NCBI GenBank assembly: GCA_963770375.1
Contig: CAVYPM010000006.1
Location: 359,260-423,259, forward strand
Length of the DNA: 64,000 nucleotides
Source of the DNA: DASVBE01 sp963770375
GTDB taxonomy: Bacteria > Actinomycetota > Actinomycetes > Streptosporangiales > Streptosporangiaceae
Reading direction: 5' to 3'
In this document: positions 36,809-45,467 of the stretch, piece after piece
Layout: every line of letters begins with the position of its first letter
Position numbering within the stretch: the stretch's first letter is position 1
Notes under the pieces: model-generated
Seen by the model: only the letters and a program-made list of their open reading frames with translations
The model's database searches: none
Told to the model about the DNA's origin: nothing
Made by a program: the position numbers and the translations under genes

Positions 36809-37815
36809 TCAGCGGCGGCGGAGGCGCTCAGCGGCGCTCGCCGCCAGCAGGCGCACCGCGAACGGCAGGTCCGCCACCACGTACCGGTGGAACAGCCGGC
36901 GCGGCTCGCTGAGCAGCCGGAACAGCCACTCCAGCCCCGCTTGCTGCATCCACCGCGGCGCCCGCCGAACGGTCCCGGCGGCCAGCGGGATGGCCGCCCC
37001 GCAGCCCAGATACCAGGCCGTGGGCAGGTACGGCCCGACCGCGGCGATCAGCCGTTCCTGCTTCGGGCAGCCAAGACCGACGAACACGATGTCCGGGCGG
37101 GCCGCGGCCAGCCGCCTGCGCACCGCCAGCACGCCCTCGCGGCTCCGCTCGAACCCCCAGGGCGGCGCGTAGCAGCCCGCCACGATCAGATCCGGATACC
37201 GCTGCCGGAGCCGGTCGGCGGCCAGCTCGGGCCCGCCGGGCGGCCCGCCGAGCAGGTACACCGACCGGCCCGCCCGCGCCGCCGCGGCGGACAGGGTGAA
37301 GATCAGCGACGACCCGGTGACGCGCTCGGGCAGCTGGTCGCCGCGCAGCCGGGCGGCCCACAGCAGCGGCATGCCGTCCGGCACGACCAGCGACGCGGTG
37401 CCGACCAGCTCCGCCAGGCTGGGATCACGCTGCGCCGCCTGGCAGATGTCGATGTTGGGGGTGGCAATCCAGCCGCCCCGTCCCCGGCTCAGCGCGCCGA
37501 GCACGTGATTTATCACCTGGCGCTCGGTCAGCCGGTCGAAGCCCAGGCCGGCCAGCAGCACCCGGCGCGGGGCCAGGCCGCCGCCGGGACCGCCCGGACC
37601 GTCCGGGCGCGCCCGGACGGAAGCAGCCGGACCCGCCGTCGGCCGGGCCCGGCGGTGCGCCGGGGCGGGCCGCGGCGGTGCCGCCGGCACGGGGTCCGCC
37701 AGCACCGGGTCCGCCAGCACGGGTCCGCCAGCACGGGGCGCCGGTGCCGGCCCCGGCTCAGTCCCGCCGGGACGGCCGGCCCGGGGAACTCGCCAGGATC
37801 GGGGCTGGCCGGCAT
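36809..37815 (-). CDS. WecG/TagA/CpsF-family glycosyltransferase (frameshift inside a tandem repeat)
   Basis: About 335 aa if repaired. The GT26 core is clear: GWIATPNIDICQAAQRDP, VVPDGMPLLWAARLRG, RVTGSSLIF, LLGGPPGG and FVGLGCPKQERLIA. Members add ManNAc(A)-type sugars to undecaprenyl-linked intermediates at the membrane. ATG 37815 overlaps the GT2 stop (TGATG) and is the likely true start. Between it and the core, three ~15-bp units encode VLADP repeats, and the middle one has only 14 bp, breaking the frame. Without repair, translation would have to start at the GTG at 37720. Confidence 0.8.
37692..37735. repeat. Tandem 15-bp repeat with one 14-bp unit in the wecG-like 5' end
   Basis: Plus-strand units are GGGTCCGCCAGCACC (37692-37706), a 14-nt copy missing the final base (37707-37720), and GGGTCCGCCAGCACG (37721-37735). 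Read on the minus strand they encode VLADP pentapeptides. The short unit changes the reading frame between the ATG at 37815 and the enzyme domain. Confidence 0.85.
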
Positions 37816-38738
37816 CAGATCCCGTGCCCGCGGGCGTGCAGGCGGCGGAGCACGGTCTCCCCGGACACCAGGCCGGCGCTGACCGCCAGCGCGACCGGCA
37901 CCCGGCGCTCGTGCCAGTTCCGGCGGACCGCCCGCCAGCAGTACCGCCACGCGTCCGGGCGGCGGCCCTGGCACGCCGAGGCGAACGCGAGCTGCCCGTA
38001 GACCCGGGCCGCGCCCGCGGGCGAGCGGGCCAGGTCCGGGTGGTGGGCGAGCATCCAGCGCAGCCCGTCGGCCATCGTGTCCCACTGCCGGGCGTAGAAC
38101 GACCCGTCGCCCCAGCTGACCCGGACCAGGGCCGAGTCGGCCACGACGATCGGGTGCCGCCGGGCGGCGCGCAGGGCCAGGTCCCAGTCCTCGTTCTGGC
38201 CGCCGGGGATGGACTCGTCGAGCAGCCCGATCCCGCCGGTCAGCGCGCAGTGGTCAGCCAGGTAGGTGGACGAGTGCACCATCACCATCCGGGACCTGAT
38301 CAGGTCCCGGTAGCCGACCTGGTCCCGGCCGGCCAGCCGCAGGCTGGCCTGGCCGCCGGCCAGGACCACGATCCCGCAGCTGGCGAACTCCGCGAAGGGC
38401 TGCGCGCGCAGCGCCCGGACCTGGGCGGTGAGCTTGCCGGGCAGCCATTCATCGTCGTCGTCGCAGAACGCCACCAGCTCGGTGTCCAGGGCCAGCACCC
38501 CGGTGTTGCGGGCGCCGGCCAGGCCCGGCGTGCGGTGGTTGACCAGCACCCGGACCCGCCCGTGGTTGGCCAGGCCGCCGTCGGCCAGGCTGCGGTCCGG
38601 CTCGCTGCGGTCGTGCACGATCACGGTCCGGACCCGGCCCGGGTAGTCCTGGGCGCGGACCGCGGCCAGCGCGGCCCGCAGCTGGGCGGGCCGGTCCCGG
38701 GTCGGGATCACCACGCCGACGTCAGGCCAGCTGATCAT
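37815..38738 (-). CDS. Family 2 glycosyltransferase
   Basis: 307 aa, GT-A fold. The N-terminus VGVVIPTRDRPAQLRAALAAV and the acidic metal/nucleotide-sugar motif FCDDDDEWLPGKL are typical, and GGQNEDWDLALRAAR supplies the ED catalytic-base region. It should add a sugar to the growing lipid-linked oligosaccharide on the cytoplasmic face. ATG 38738 overlaps the upstream sulfotransferase stop (ATGA) and its stop overlaps the wecG-like start, so the three genes form one operon. Confidence 0.9.
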   Translation of the reverse strand: MISWPDVGVVIPTRDRPAQLRAALAAVRAQDYPGRVRTVIVHDRSEPDRSLADGGLANHGRVRVLVNHRTPGLAGARNTGVLALDTELVAFCDDDDEWLPGKLTAQVRALRAQPFAEFASCGIVVLAGGQASLRLAGRDQVGYRDLIRSRMVMVHSSTYLADHCALTGGIGLLDESIPGGQNEDWDLALRAARRHPIVVADSALVRVSWGDGSFYARQWDTMADGLRWMLAHHPDLARSPAGAARVYGQLAFASACQGRRPDAWRYCWRAVRRNWHERRVPVALAVSAGLVSGETVLRRLHARGHGI

Positions 38739-39745
38739 GCTGCCCCCCGCAGGTAGCCGTAGCCGGCCAGCAGCGGCAGCGTCAGCCCGGTCACCAGCCG
38801 GCGGTCCGCGGCCGGCAGCGCAGTCCGCCAGCGGTTGTCGGTCGTGATCGGGACCTGGCCGGTGGTGAACCGCATCGGGTTGCCGGACACGGTGTGCGCC
38901 GGGCCGAGTTCGGCCCACCACCGCCCGGGGCCGCCGCCCAGGGCCGGCCCGGCGAACGCGCCGCCGGGCAGCCCGGCGAAGCCGGCGATGCGGGCCAGCA
39001 CCGCCGCCGGGTCCGCGGCCAGGTCCTCGTACCGCACCCGCAGCACCGGCACGCCGCACCGGGCCAGCAGGGCCACCGCGGCGTTGTGGCCGTTCCACAG
39101 CCCGGCCGACACCGCCGGGGAGTACCGGGTGAGGTAGCTGGCCGCCGCCGCGTCCGGGCGGCGGATCAGCCGCGTCCACGAGTAGGCCACCGCCCGGCTG
39201 TCCCGGACGACGTGCACCACCCGGAGCCGGCGCGGGCCGAGCCAGCGCAGGCAGAACGCCAGCGACGGGTGCTTGCTCGAGTCGATCAGGACCTCGCAGC
39301 CGCTGGCCGCCGCCAGCCCCGCATAGACGCGCTGGTAGTACGAGGTGTACTCGGCCAGCGCCGGCCGCCGGGCCAGGCCCGGCAGGGGCGCGGCCAGCCG
39401 CGGGATAAACCTTGACCGGTCTACGGAAGCCGCGAGGCGGGTCACTCGCCCCGGGTCGATCTCCGCCCAGCCGCCGAAGGCATGCTCGCCGGCCCGGTGC
39501 CAGAACGGGCAGGCGGCAAACGGAAGACCGCAGCCGCAAAGCTCATTGCGGACGAGGCCGCGCTGCCACAGGTGGACGGTTTCCCCGGCCGCGCACACGC
39601 CGGGCCGGGCCGCGAGTAACCGCTCGAGGAGGGTGGTTCCTGACCGGCCCAGGCCGCCGAGATAAACGACCCGCGGGCCCGCGGCCTCGTGGTGATCATG
39701 AGATGGCGGCCGCCGCGTGCCACGGCCGGACCAGCAGACACCCAC
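38735..39745 (-). CDS. Second PAPS-dependent sulfotransferase
   Basis: 336 aa. P-loop-like 5'-phosphosulfate motif VVYLGGLGRSGTTLLERLL, then EVLIDSSKHPSLAF, and the 3'-phosphate motif VVHVVRDSRAVAYSW. It differs clearly from the 35948 enzyme and may sulfate a different position or sugar. The GTG at 39745 follows a GGGGA-containing leader; the first ~22 residues precede any homology, so a later start is possible. First gene of the sulfotransferase-GT2-wecG operon. Confidence 0.85.
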   Translation of the reverse strand: MGVCWSGRGTRRPPSHDHHEAAGPRVVYLGGLGRSGTTLLERLLAARPGVCAAGETVHLWQRGLVRNELCGCGLPFAACPFWHRAGEHAFGGWAEIDPGRVTRLAASVDRSRFIPRLAAPLPGLARRPALAEYTSYYQRVYAGLAAASGCEVLIDSSKHPSLAFCLRWLGPRRLRVVHVVRDSRAVAYSWTRLIRRPDAAAASYLTRYSPAVSAGLWNGHNAAVALLARCGVPVLRVRYEDLAADPAAVLARIAGFAGLPGGAFAGPALGGGPGRWWAELGPAHTVSGNPMRFTTGQVPITTDNRWRTALPAADRRLVTGLTLPLLAGYGYLRGAA

Positions 39746-39932
39746 ACCTGTCCCCTAGAAGTTAAGGAACCGCCAGGGGTCCGGTGCGGCGGATTCGGAG
39801 AGTATGCCAGATTGGCGGCAGGTGATCAGTTAATACATATATTACGTCCTGTAAATGAGGCATGACGAGACGTGACAGATATGGACGAGTTCATATTTCC
39901 GGGTACAGAACCTGAACGCCGCAGGTACAACG
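39746..39932 (-). promoter_or_regulatory. AT-rich promoter region of the sulfotransferase-GT2-wecG operon
   Basis: The sequence between the sulfotransferase start and the cysN terminator is much lower in GC than its surroundings (for example TTAATACATATATTACG around 39830). On the minus strand TGGCATACT (39809-39801) could be an extended -10 element. No coding potential is visible. Confidence 0.4.
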
Positions 39933-39978
39933 CATAAACCGGGTGGCGCGGTGGTACCACCGCGCCACCCGGTTTATG
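39933..39978. terminator. Perfect 46-bp palindrome downstream of cysN
   Basis: Two 23-base arms, CATAAACCGGGTGGCGCGGTGGT and its exact complement, meet with no spacer at a GGTACC centre. The element lies 45 nt past the cysN stop and faces the divergent sulfotransferase promoter. There is no T-run on either side, so it is best read as a GC-rich actinobacterial terminator, possibly insulating the two transcription units. Confidence 0.7.
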
Positions 39979-40022
39979 AAATTGCACTGACCGCGCCGGG
40001 AAACCCGGCCCCGGCGCCTGGA

Positions 40023-41336
40023 TCAGGTCGCCTCGGTGATCATCGCGGCGCCGACCGTGGCGCTGGTGCCCTCGTCGATCAGGATCAGCCCGCCGGTCAT
40101 CCGGTTCCGGCCGTAGGGGTCGGCGAACAGCGGCTGGGTGGTGCGGAGCGTGACCCGGCCGATCTCGTTCAGCCCCAGCTGGGCCGCGTGCTCGTCACGG
40201 TGCAGGGTGTTGACGTCCAGCCGGTACTGCAGGTCGCGGACGATGGCCTTGACGGTCCTGGTCGTGTGCTTGACGATCAGCCGGCTGCCCTCGGTGAGCG
40301 GCCTGGTGTCGCTCATCCAGCAGACCATCGCCTCGATGTTCTGCGCGGCGGCCGGCTGGTTGTGCGGGCGGCAGAGCATGTCGCCGCGGGACACGTCCAG
40401 GTCGTCGGCCAGCAGCACGGTCACCGACATGGGCGGGAAGGCCTCGGAGACCGGGCCGTGCGGCCCGTCGATGCGCTGGATCACCGTGCTCAGCCCGGAC
40501 GGCAGGTGCGTGACCTCGTCACCCGGCTTGAGCACGCCGCCGGCCACCTGGCCCGCGTAGCCCCGGTAGTCGTGCAGTTCCGGGTCCGTGGCCTGGTGCG
40601 GCCGGACCACGTACTGCACCGGGAACCGCGCGTCGATCAGGTTCCGGTCCGAGGCGATGTGCACGTGCTCCAGGTGGTGCAGCAGCGACGGCCCGTCGTA
40701 CCAGGGCATGCTGGCCGAGCGCTGCACGACGTTGTCCCCGTGCAGGGCGGAGATCGGGATGAAGGTCAGGTCGCCGATGTCCAGCTTGGCGGCGAACTTG
40801 GTGAACTCCTCGCAGATCCGCTCGAACACCCCGGCGTCGTAGCCCACCAGGTCCATCTTGTTGACCGCGAGGACCAGGTGCGGCACCCGGAGCAGGGTGG
40901 CCAGGAACGCGTGCCGCCGGCTCTGCTCGGTCAGCCCGTTCCTGGCGTCGACCAGCACCACGGCCAGGTCGGCGGTGGACGCCCCGGTGACCATGTTCCT
41001 GGTGTACTGAACGTGGCCCGGGGTGTCGGCGATGATGAACTTGCGCCGCGGGGTGGCGAAGTAGCGGTAGGCGACGTCGATCGTGATGCCCTGCTCCCGC
41101 TCGGCCCGCAGGCCGTCGGTGAGCAGGGCGAGGTTCGTGTAGCCCTCGCCGCGCTCCTTGCTGGTCCGCTCCACCGCGGCCAGCTGGTCCTCGAAGATCG
41201 ACTTGGAGTCGAACAGCAGGCGCCCGATCAGGGTGCTCTTGCCGTCGTCCACCGACCCGGCGGTGGCCAGCCGGAGGATGTCCATGTGCCGGCCGTCCTC
41301 GGCCCCGTGGCTGGCCGCGGGCTGCGCTGCCGTCAT
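40023..41336 (-). CDS. cysN: Sulfate adenylyltransferase large subunit (GTPase)
   Basis: 437 aa, an EF-Tu-like GTPase that drives ATP sulfurylase CysD to make adenosine phosphosulfate. G-motifs: GSVDDGKSTLIGRLL, DTPGHVQYTRNM, NKMDLVG and ISALHG. The length ends at the beta-barrel domains; there is no fused APS kinase (CysC) domain, so PAPS synthesis needs a kinase encoded elsewhere. ATG 41336 overlaps the cysD stop (TGATG). Last gene of the wbaP-like-cysQ-cysD-cysN unit. Confidence 0.94.
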   Translation of the reverse strand: MTAAQPAASHGAEDGRHMDILRLATAGSVDDGKSTLIGRLLFDSKSIFEDQLAAVERTSKERGEGYTNLALLTDGLRAEREQGITIDVAYRYFATPRRKFIIADTPGHVQYTRNMVTGASTADLAVVLVDARNGLTEQSRRHAFLATLLRVPHLVLAVNKMDLVGYDAGVFERICEEFTKFAAKLDIGDLTFIPISALHGDNVVQRSASMPWYDGPSLLHHLEHVHIASDRNLIDARFPVQYVVRPHQATDPELHDYRGYAGQVAGGVLKPGDEVTHLPSGLSTVIQRIDGPHGPVSEAFPPMSVTVLLADDLDVSRGDMLCRPHNQPAAAQNIEAMVCWMSDTRPLTEGSRLIVKHTTRTVKAIVRDLQYRLDVNTLHRDEHAAQLGLNEIGRVTLRTTQPLFADPYGRNRMTGGLILIDEGTSATVGAAMITEAT

Positions 41337-42256
41337 CAGAAGTACCCCTCCCGCTTGCGGTCTTCCATGGCCGCTTCGCTGGTCCGGTCGTCGGCGCGGG
41401 TCTGGCCCCGCTCGGTGATCCTGGTCGCCGCGATCTCGGCGATGACCTCGCTGATCGTGGCTGCGGTGGACTCCACCGCGCCGGTGCAGGTCATGTCGCC
41501 CACGGTGCGGTAGCGGACGCTGATGTCCTGCAGCGGCTCGTCGTCCCCGCGGGTAATGAACTCGTTGTCCGAGAGCAGGATTCCGTCCCGCTCGAACACG
41601 GTCCGCTGGTGCGCGAAGTAGATCGACGGGATCTCCAGCTGCTCCCGGTCGATGTAGTGCCAGACGTCCAGCTCGGTCCAGTTGGACAGCGGGAAGACCC
41701 GGATGTGCTCACCGCGGCGGATCCGGGTGTTGTAGATGTTCCACAGCTCGGGGCGCTGGTTCTTGGGGTCCCACTGGCCGAACTCGTCGCGGAACGAGAA
41801 CACCCGCTCCTTGGCCCTGGCCTTCTCCTCGTCCCGGCGGGCCCCGCCGAACACCGCGTCGAAGCGGTTGTCGGCGATCGCGTCCAGCAGCGTGGTGGTC
41901 TGCAGCCGGTTGCGGCTGGCCCACCGGCCGGTCTCCTCGGTGACCTTGCCCGCGTCGATCGAGTCCTGCACGGACGCCACGATCAGCCGGACACCAAGCT
42001 CGTCCACCCGGCGGTCCCGGAAGTCCAGCACCTCGCGGAAGTTGTGCCCGGTGTCCACGTGCATCACCGGGAACGGGATCCGCGCGGGCGCGAACGCCCG
42101 CTCGGCCAGCGCGAGCATGACGATCGAGTCCTTGCCGCCGGAGAACAGCAGCACGGGCCGCTCGAACTCGGCGGCCACCTCGCGGATTATGTGGATGCCC
42201 TCGGCTTCCAGCACATCGAGCTGCGAGAGCAGGTAGTCGGAGCGCGTGGTGGCCAT
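41336..42256 (-). CDS. cysD: Sulfate adenylyltransferase small subunit
   Basis: 306 aa, PP-loop ATP pyrophosphatase-type subunit of ATP sulfurylase. Visible motifs: VLLFSGGKDSIVML (PP-loop), MHVDTGHNF, FGGARRDEEKARAKER, and FPLSNWTELDVW. It adenylates sulfate with CysN. ATG 42256 is chosen from homology (MATTRSDYLLSQLDVLE). Located 77 nt downstream of cysQ. Confidence 0.95.
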   Translation of the reverse strand: MATTRSDYLLSQLDVLEAEGIHIIREVAAEFERPVLLFSGGKDSIVMLALAERAFAPARIPFPVMHVDTGHNFREVLDFRDRRVDELGVRLIVASVQDSIDAGKVTEETGRWASRNRLQTTTLLDAIADNRFDAVFGGARRDEEKARAKERVFSFRDEFGQWDPKNQRPELWNIYNTRIRRGEHIRVFPLSNWTELDVWHYIDREQLEIPSIYFAHQRTVFERDGILLSDNEFITRGDDEPLQDISVRYRTVGDMTCTGAVESTAATISEVIAEIAATRITERGQTRADDRTSEAAMEDRKREGYF

Positions 42257-42333
42257 CAGCACCTCATCCGGTGGGCGGGAACAGGTCGTCCTCGGGGCGG
42301 CACTGGCCAGCCAGGCCAGGCCGCGGGCGGGCG

Positions 42334-43086
42334 TCAGCCCGGGCTCGCCTGGGCTGCGGCGATGGCCGCGAGCAGCGGGCGGGCTAGTGACACCTCGCAG
42401 ATGAGGATATCCGGCAGCGAGGGGTGGGCCTGATTGTAGGCGAGCGGGGAGCCGTCGATCCGGGACGTGTGCAGCCCGGCGGCCCGCGCGACCGCGACCG
42501 GCGCGGCCGAGTCCCACTCGTACTGGCCGCCGCTGTGCACGTAGGCGTCCACCTCACCGCGGATCACCGCGGCGGCCTTGGCCCCGGCCGAGCCCAGCGG
42601 GACCAGGTCGGCGCCCAGCTGCTCGGCCAGCGCCGCGGACAGCGCGGGCGGCCGGGTACGGCTGACCACGAACCGGGGCCGGGCCGGCACCGGCGCCTGG
42701 CGGGCCACCGGCTCGGCGGTGCTCAGCACCATGCCCTGGGCGGGCAGCGCGACCGCGCCCGCGGTCAGCTCGCCCTGCTCCCACAGGGCCACGTGCACGG
42801 CCCAGTCGGTGCGGTCCAGCTCACCGAACTCGCGGGTGCCATCCAGCGGGTCGACGATCCAGACCCGGCGGGCGGACAGCCGGGCGTGGTCGTCGGCGCC
42901 TTCCTCGGACAGCACCGCGTCGCCGGGCCGCAGCCGGGCCAGCTCGGCGGTCAGGAACTCATGCGATTGCCGGTCGCCTGCCTGCCGCAGCGCGGTGGCG
43001 TCCCCGCCCCCGGCGCGCAGCTTCAGCAGGCGCTCACCGGCCTCGGCCGCCAGCTCGTGAGCCAGCAGGTCGTCAGCGGCCGTCAT
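42334..43086 (-). CDS. cysQ: 3'(2'),5'-bisphosphate nucleotidase CysQ
   Basis: 250 aa, inositol-monophosphatase superfamily. Metal-binding motifs are LSEEG, WIVDPLDGTREF and YEWDSAAPVAVARAAG. CysQ removes the 3'-phosphate of PAP, the by-product of sulfotransferases, and can also hydrolyse PAPS. Its placement between an initiating sugar transferase and cysDN, close to two sulfotransferases, fits PAP recycling during glycan sulfation. Confidence 0.9.
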   Translation of the reverse strand: MTAADDLLAHELAAEAGERLLKLRAGGGDATALRQAGDRQSHEFLTAELARLRPGDAVLSEEGADDHARLSARRVWIVDPLDGTREFGELDRTDWAVHVALWEQGELTAGAVALPAQGMVLSTAEPVARQAPVPARPRFVVSRTRPPALSAALAEQLGADLVPLGSAGAKAAAVIRGEVDAYVHSGGQYEWDSAAPVAVARAAGLHTSRIDGSPLAYNQAHPSLPDILICEVSLARPLLAAIAAAQASPG

Positions 43087-43135
43087 CAGGCGGGTACTCC
43101 ATCAGTGCTCGGGGGAATGTGCGGAGCCCCCCAAG

Positions 43136-44599
43136 TTAGTACGCCCCGGACCCCCGCCACACCGCGGACAGTGTTTTCCACAGGATTTGCAGGTCCAGCA
43201 CCAGCGACCAGTTCTCCACGTACCGCAGGTCAAGCCGGACCGATTCCTCCCAGGACAGGTCGGACCGGCCGTTGACCTGCCACAGGCCGGTCAGCCCGGG
43301 CTTGACCACCAGGCGGCGCCGGACGTAGTCGCCGTACCTGGCCGCCTCGTCCGGGAGCGCGGGCCGCGGGCCGACCAGCGACATGTCCCCGCGCACCACG
43401 TTGAGCAGCTGCGGCAGCTCGTCCAGGGACCAGCGGCGCAGCCAGCTGCCGACCTTGGTGATCCGCGGGTCCTTGCGCATCTTGAACAGGACCCCGTCAT
43501 GATCGTTGCTGGCCGCCAGCTCGGTCTTGAGCTTCTCGGCGTCCATCACCATCGTGCGGAACTTGTACACGGTGAAGTCGCGGCCGTCCCGGCCCACCCG
43601 GGTCTGCCGGAAGAACGCCGGGCCGCCGTCGTCCAGCCGGATGATCAGGGTCACGAACAGGAATACCGGCGCGGTGAGGGCCAGCGCGGACAGGCCGACC
43701 AGCTTGTCGAAGGCGTCCTTGATGACCTGCTTGGTCCCGGTGAACTCCGGATGGTCCATGTGCAGCAGGGGAAGTCCGGCGACCGGCCTGATCGTGGTCC
43801 GCGGGCCCGCCACGTCCAGCAGGGCCGGGGCCACGCACAGGTCGGTGCCGGTCTTCTCCAGCTCCCAGGCCAGCTCCCGCAGCCGCACACCGCTCATCTC
43901 CGGGCAGGCCAGCACGGCCACGGTGTCGGCCTTGTACCTGGCCACCACCTGCGGCACGTTGCGCAGGCCGCCGACGAACGGGATCCCGTCGATGTCGCCG
44001 GGGGCGTCAGGGTCGGCCACGCACGCGGCCACCACCTGCAGCCCGTGGTAGGTCTCCCGGCGCAACTCGGTGGCCAGGGCCGCGGCCACCCGGGCGTGCC
44101 CGACCGCGACCACCCGGCGCATCGCCACGCCGCGGGTGCGCAGCCGGTGCAGCCGCTTGCGCAGCAGGTAACGCGCACCGAGGTCGAAACCGGTGAGGCA
44201 GGGCAGCGCGATCACCACGTAGCCACGGGCGATTTCGGATTTGCTGGCGTAGGACAGGATCGCCACCGCCGCGGTCAGCGTCACCCCCGCGTTCAGCACC
44301 CGGCGGAACTCGTCAGACCCCACCCCGACGAACCGTTTGTCGTACCCGCCGGCCAGGGCCAGGAAGGCCAGCCAGATCAGCGGCAGCCCCAGGCTCAGGA
44401 TCAGGTAGGACACCGGGTGGCTGCCGGTCGCGTCGAACCGCAGTTCCAGTGCCAGCAGGCCAGCGGCCAGACCGCACAGAAAGTCGGCCATCATGACGGC
44501 GCGCAGATGCAGGGCGGTCCACCCCGCGGGACCCTGCCCTGTTCGCGCTCCGGTCTTGTCAGCCGGCCGTCGGCCCGAGGCGACTGTCTGACCTGACAC
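43136..44599 (-). CDS. Polyprenyl-phosphate sugar-1-phosphate transferase (WbaP/CpsE-like)
   Basis: 487 aa polyisoprenyl-phosphate hexose-1-phosphate transferase. Four or five N-terminal helices, a Rossmann-like CoA-binding domain (MRRVVAVGHARVAAALA onwards), one more helix (LVGLSALALTAPVFLFVTLII), then the catalytic domain: VYKFRTMVMDAEKLK, WSLDELPQLLNVVRGDMSLVG, GPRPALPDE and PGLTGLWQVNGRSDLSWEE. It loads the first sugar phosphate onto undecaprenyl phosphate and so starts the repeat unit. GTG 44599 follows a GGAGGGGGTG box. It heads an operon with cysQ, cysD and cysN. Confidence 0.92.
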   Translation of the reverse strand: MSGQTVASGRRPADKTGARTGQGPAGWTALHLRAVMMADFLCGLAAGLLALELRFDATGSHPVSYLILSLGLPLIWLAFLALAGGYDKRFVGVGSDEFRRVLNAGVTLTAAVAILSYASKSEIARGYVVIALPCLTGFDLGARYLLRKRLHRLRTRGVAMRRVVAVGHARVAAALATELRRETYHGLQVVAACVADPDAPGDIDGIPFVGGLRNVPQVVARYKADTVAVLACPEMSGVRLRELAWELEKTGTDLCVAPALLDVAGPRTTIRPVAGLPLLHMDHPEFTGTKQVIKDAFDKLVGLSALALTAPVFLFVTLIIRLDDGGPAFFRQTRVGRDGRDFTVYKFRTMVMDAEKLKTELAASNDHDGVLFKMRKDPRITKVGSWLRRWSLDELPQLLNVVRGDMSLVGPRPALPDEAARYGDYVRRRLVVKPGLTGLWQVNGRSDLSWEESVRLDLRYVENWSLVLDLQILWKTLSAVWRGSGAY

Positions 44600-44723
44600 T
44601 GATGCACCCCCTCCAGTCTCGCTGGCACGCGGCAGGGGTGCCCCAACGCGGCGCGGCCCCTGCGCACATAGGAAAGACGCCTAACCAAATCGGGCGGTTG
44701 ACGCTTTTCCCAGCGATCTGAGC

Positions 44724-44752
44724 ATCATAGGGCAGCCCAGGGTGGGGTGTAA
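44724..44752 (-). promoter_or_regulatory. Sigma-70-type promoter of the wbaP-like-cysQDN operon
   Basis: On the minus strand TTACAC (44752-44747) and TATGAT (44729-44724) are separated by exactly 17 bp, a good match to a housekeeping promoter. It lies about 120 nt upstream of the wbaP-like GTG, in the 230-nt gap after pth. Confidence 0.55.
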
Positions 44753-44829
44753 CTAGTCATCAGGACTACGGTCACGGCGCTGAACACCGTAAATCCGTGA
44801 AATAACGGGATGATCAGGATGCCGCGTGC

Positions 44830-45405
44830 TCAGATTCCGCGGTGAAATTCGTTCTGGGCGGCGGCCAGCCCGGCCCGCAGCAGCGCCTCGCTGGCGTCCG
44901 CGGCCAGGTCGAGCACCAGCGGCAGGTCCTGCCGCTCGGCCGAACTGAAGTCCCGCAGCACGAACACGGCGGGGTCCATCCGGCCGGGCGGGCGGCCGAT
45001 GCCGATCCGGGTCCGGTGGTAGCCGGGGCCGCCGAGCGCCGCGGTCACCGAGCGCAGCCCGTTGTGCCCGTTGTCCCCGCCGCCGAGCTTCAGCCGCACC
45101 ACGCCGAACGGCAGGTCGAGCTCGTCGTGCAGGATCAGCACTCGCTCCGGCGGGATCTTGTAGAACGCGCGCAGCGCGGCCACCGGCCGCCCGGACAGGT
45201 TCATGAAGGTCAGCGGCCGGGCCAGGGTCACCGGGACGCCGGCCAGCAGGCCGGTGGCCACGGCCGCGCCGCTGCGGTCCCGGCGCAGGGTCACGCCCAT
45301 CCGGGCGGCGAGTACCTCGGCCACCATGAACCCGGCGTTGTGCCGGTGGCCGGCGTACTGCGGGCCCGGGTTGCCCAGGCCCGCGATCAGCCAGCGGTCG
45401 GTCAT
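44830..45405 (-). CDS. pth: Peptidyl-tRNA hydrolase
   Basis: 191 aa, standard length. Catalytic His and substrate residues are in LIAGLGNPGPQYAGHRHNAG, FMNLSG, HDELDLPFG and GGGDNGHNGLRS. It rescues peptidyl-tRNAs in the cytoplasm. It follows rplY in the conserved actinobacterial order prs-rplY-pth. Confidence 0.95.
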   Translation of the reverse strand: MTDRWLIAGLGNPGPQYAGHRHNAGFMVAEVLAARMGVTLRRDRSGAAVATGLLAGVPVTLARPLTFMNLSGRPVAALRAFYKIPPERVLILHDELDLPFGVVRLKLGGGDNGHNGLRSVTAALGGPGYHRTRIGIGRPPGRMDPAVFVLRDFSSAERQDLPLVLDLAADASEALLRAGLAAAQNEFHRGI

Positions 45406-45467
45406 CGCACGCTCACCCCGGGGCCAGGCCGCGCCCGGCCCCGGTCCGGCCCGCCAGCCCTAGACCC

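Noticed and set aside
41336..42256. cysDN read as ordinary sulfate assimilation
   Set aside because: No cysH, sir or sulfate transporter genes accompany it; the operon partners are an initiating sugar transferase and cysQ. Not fully excluded, since assimilation could share these genes.
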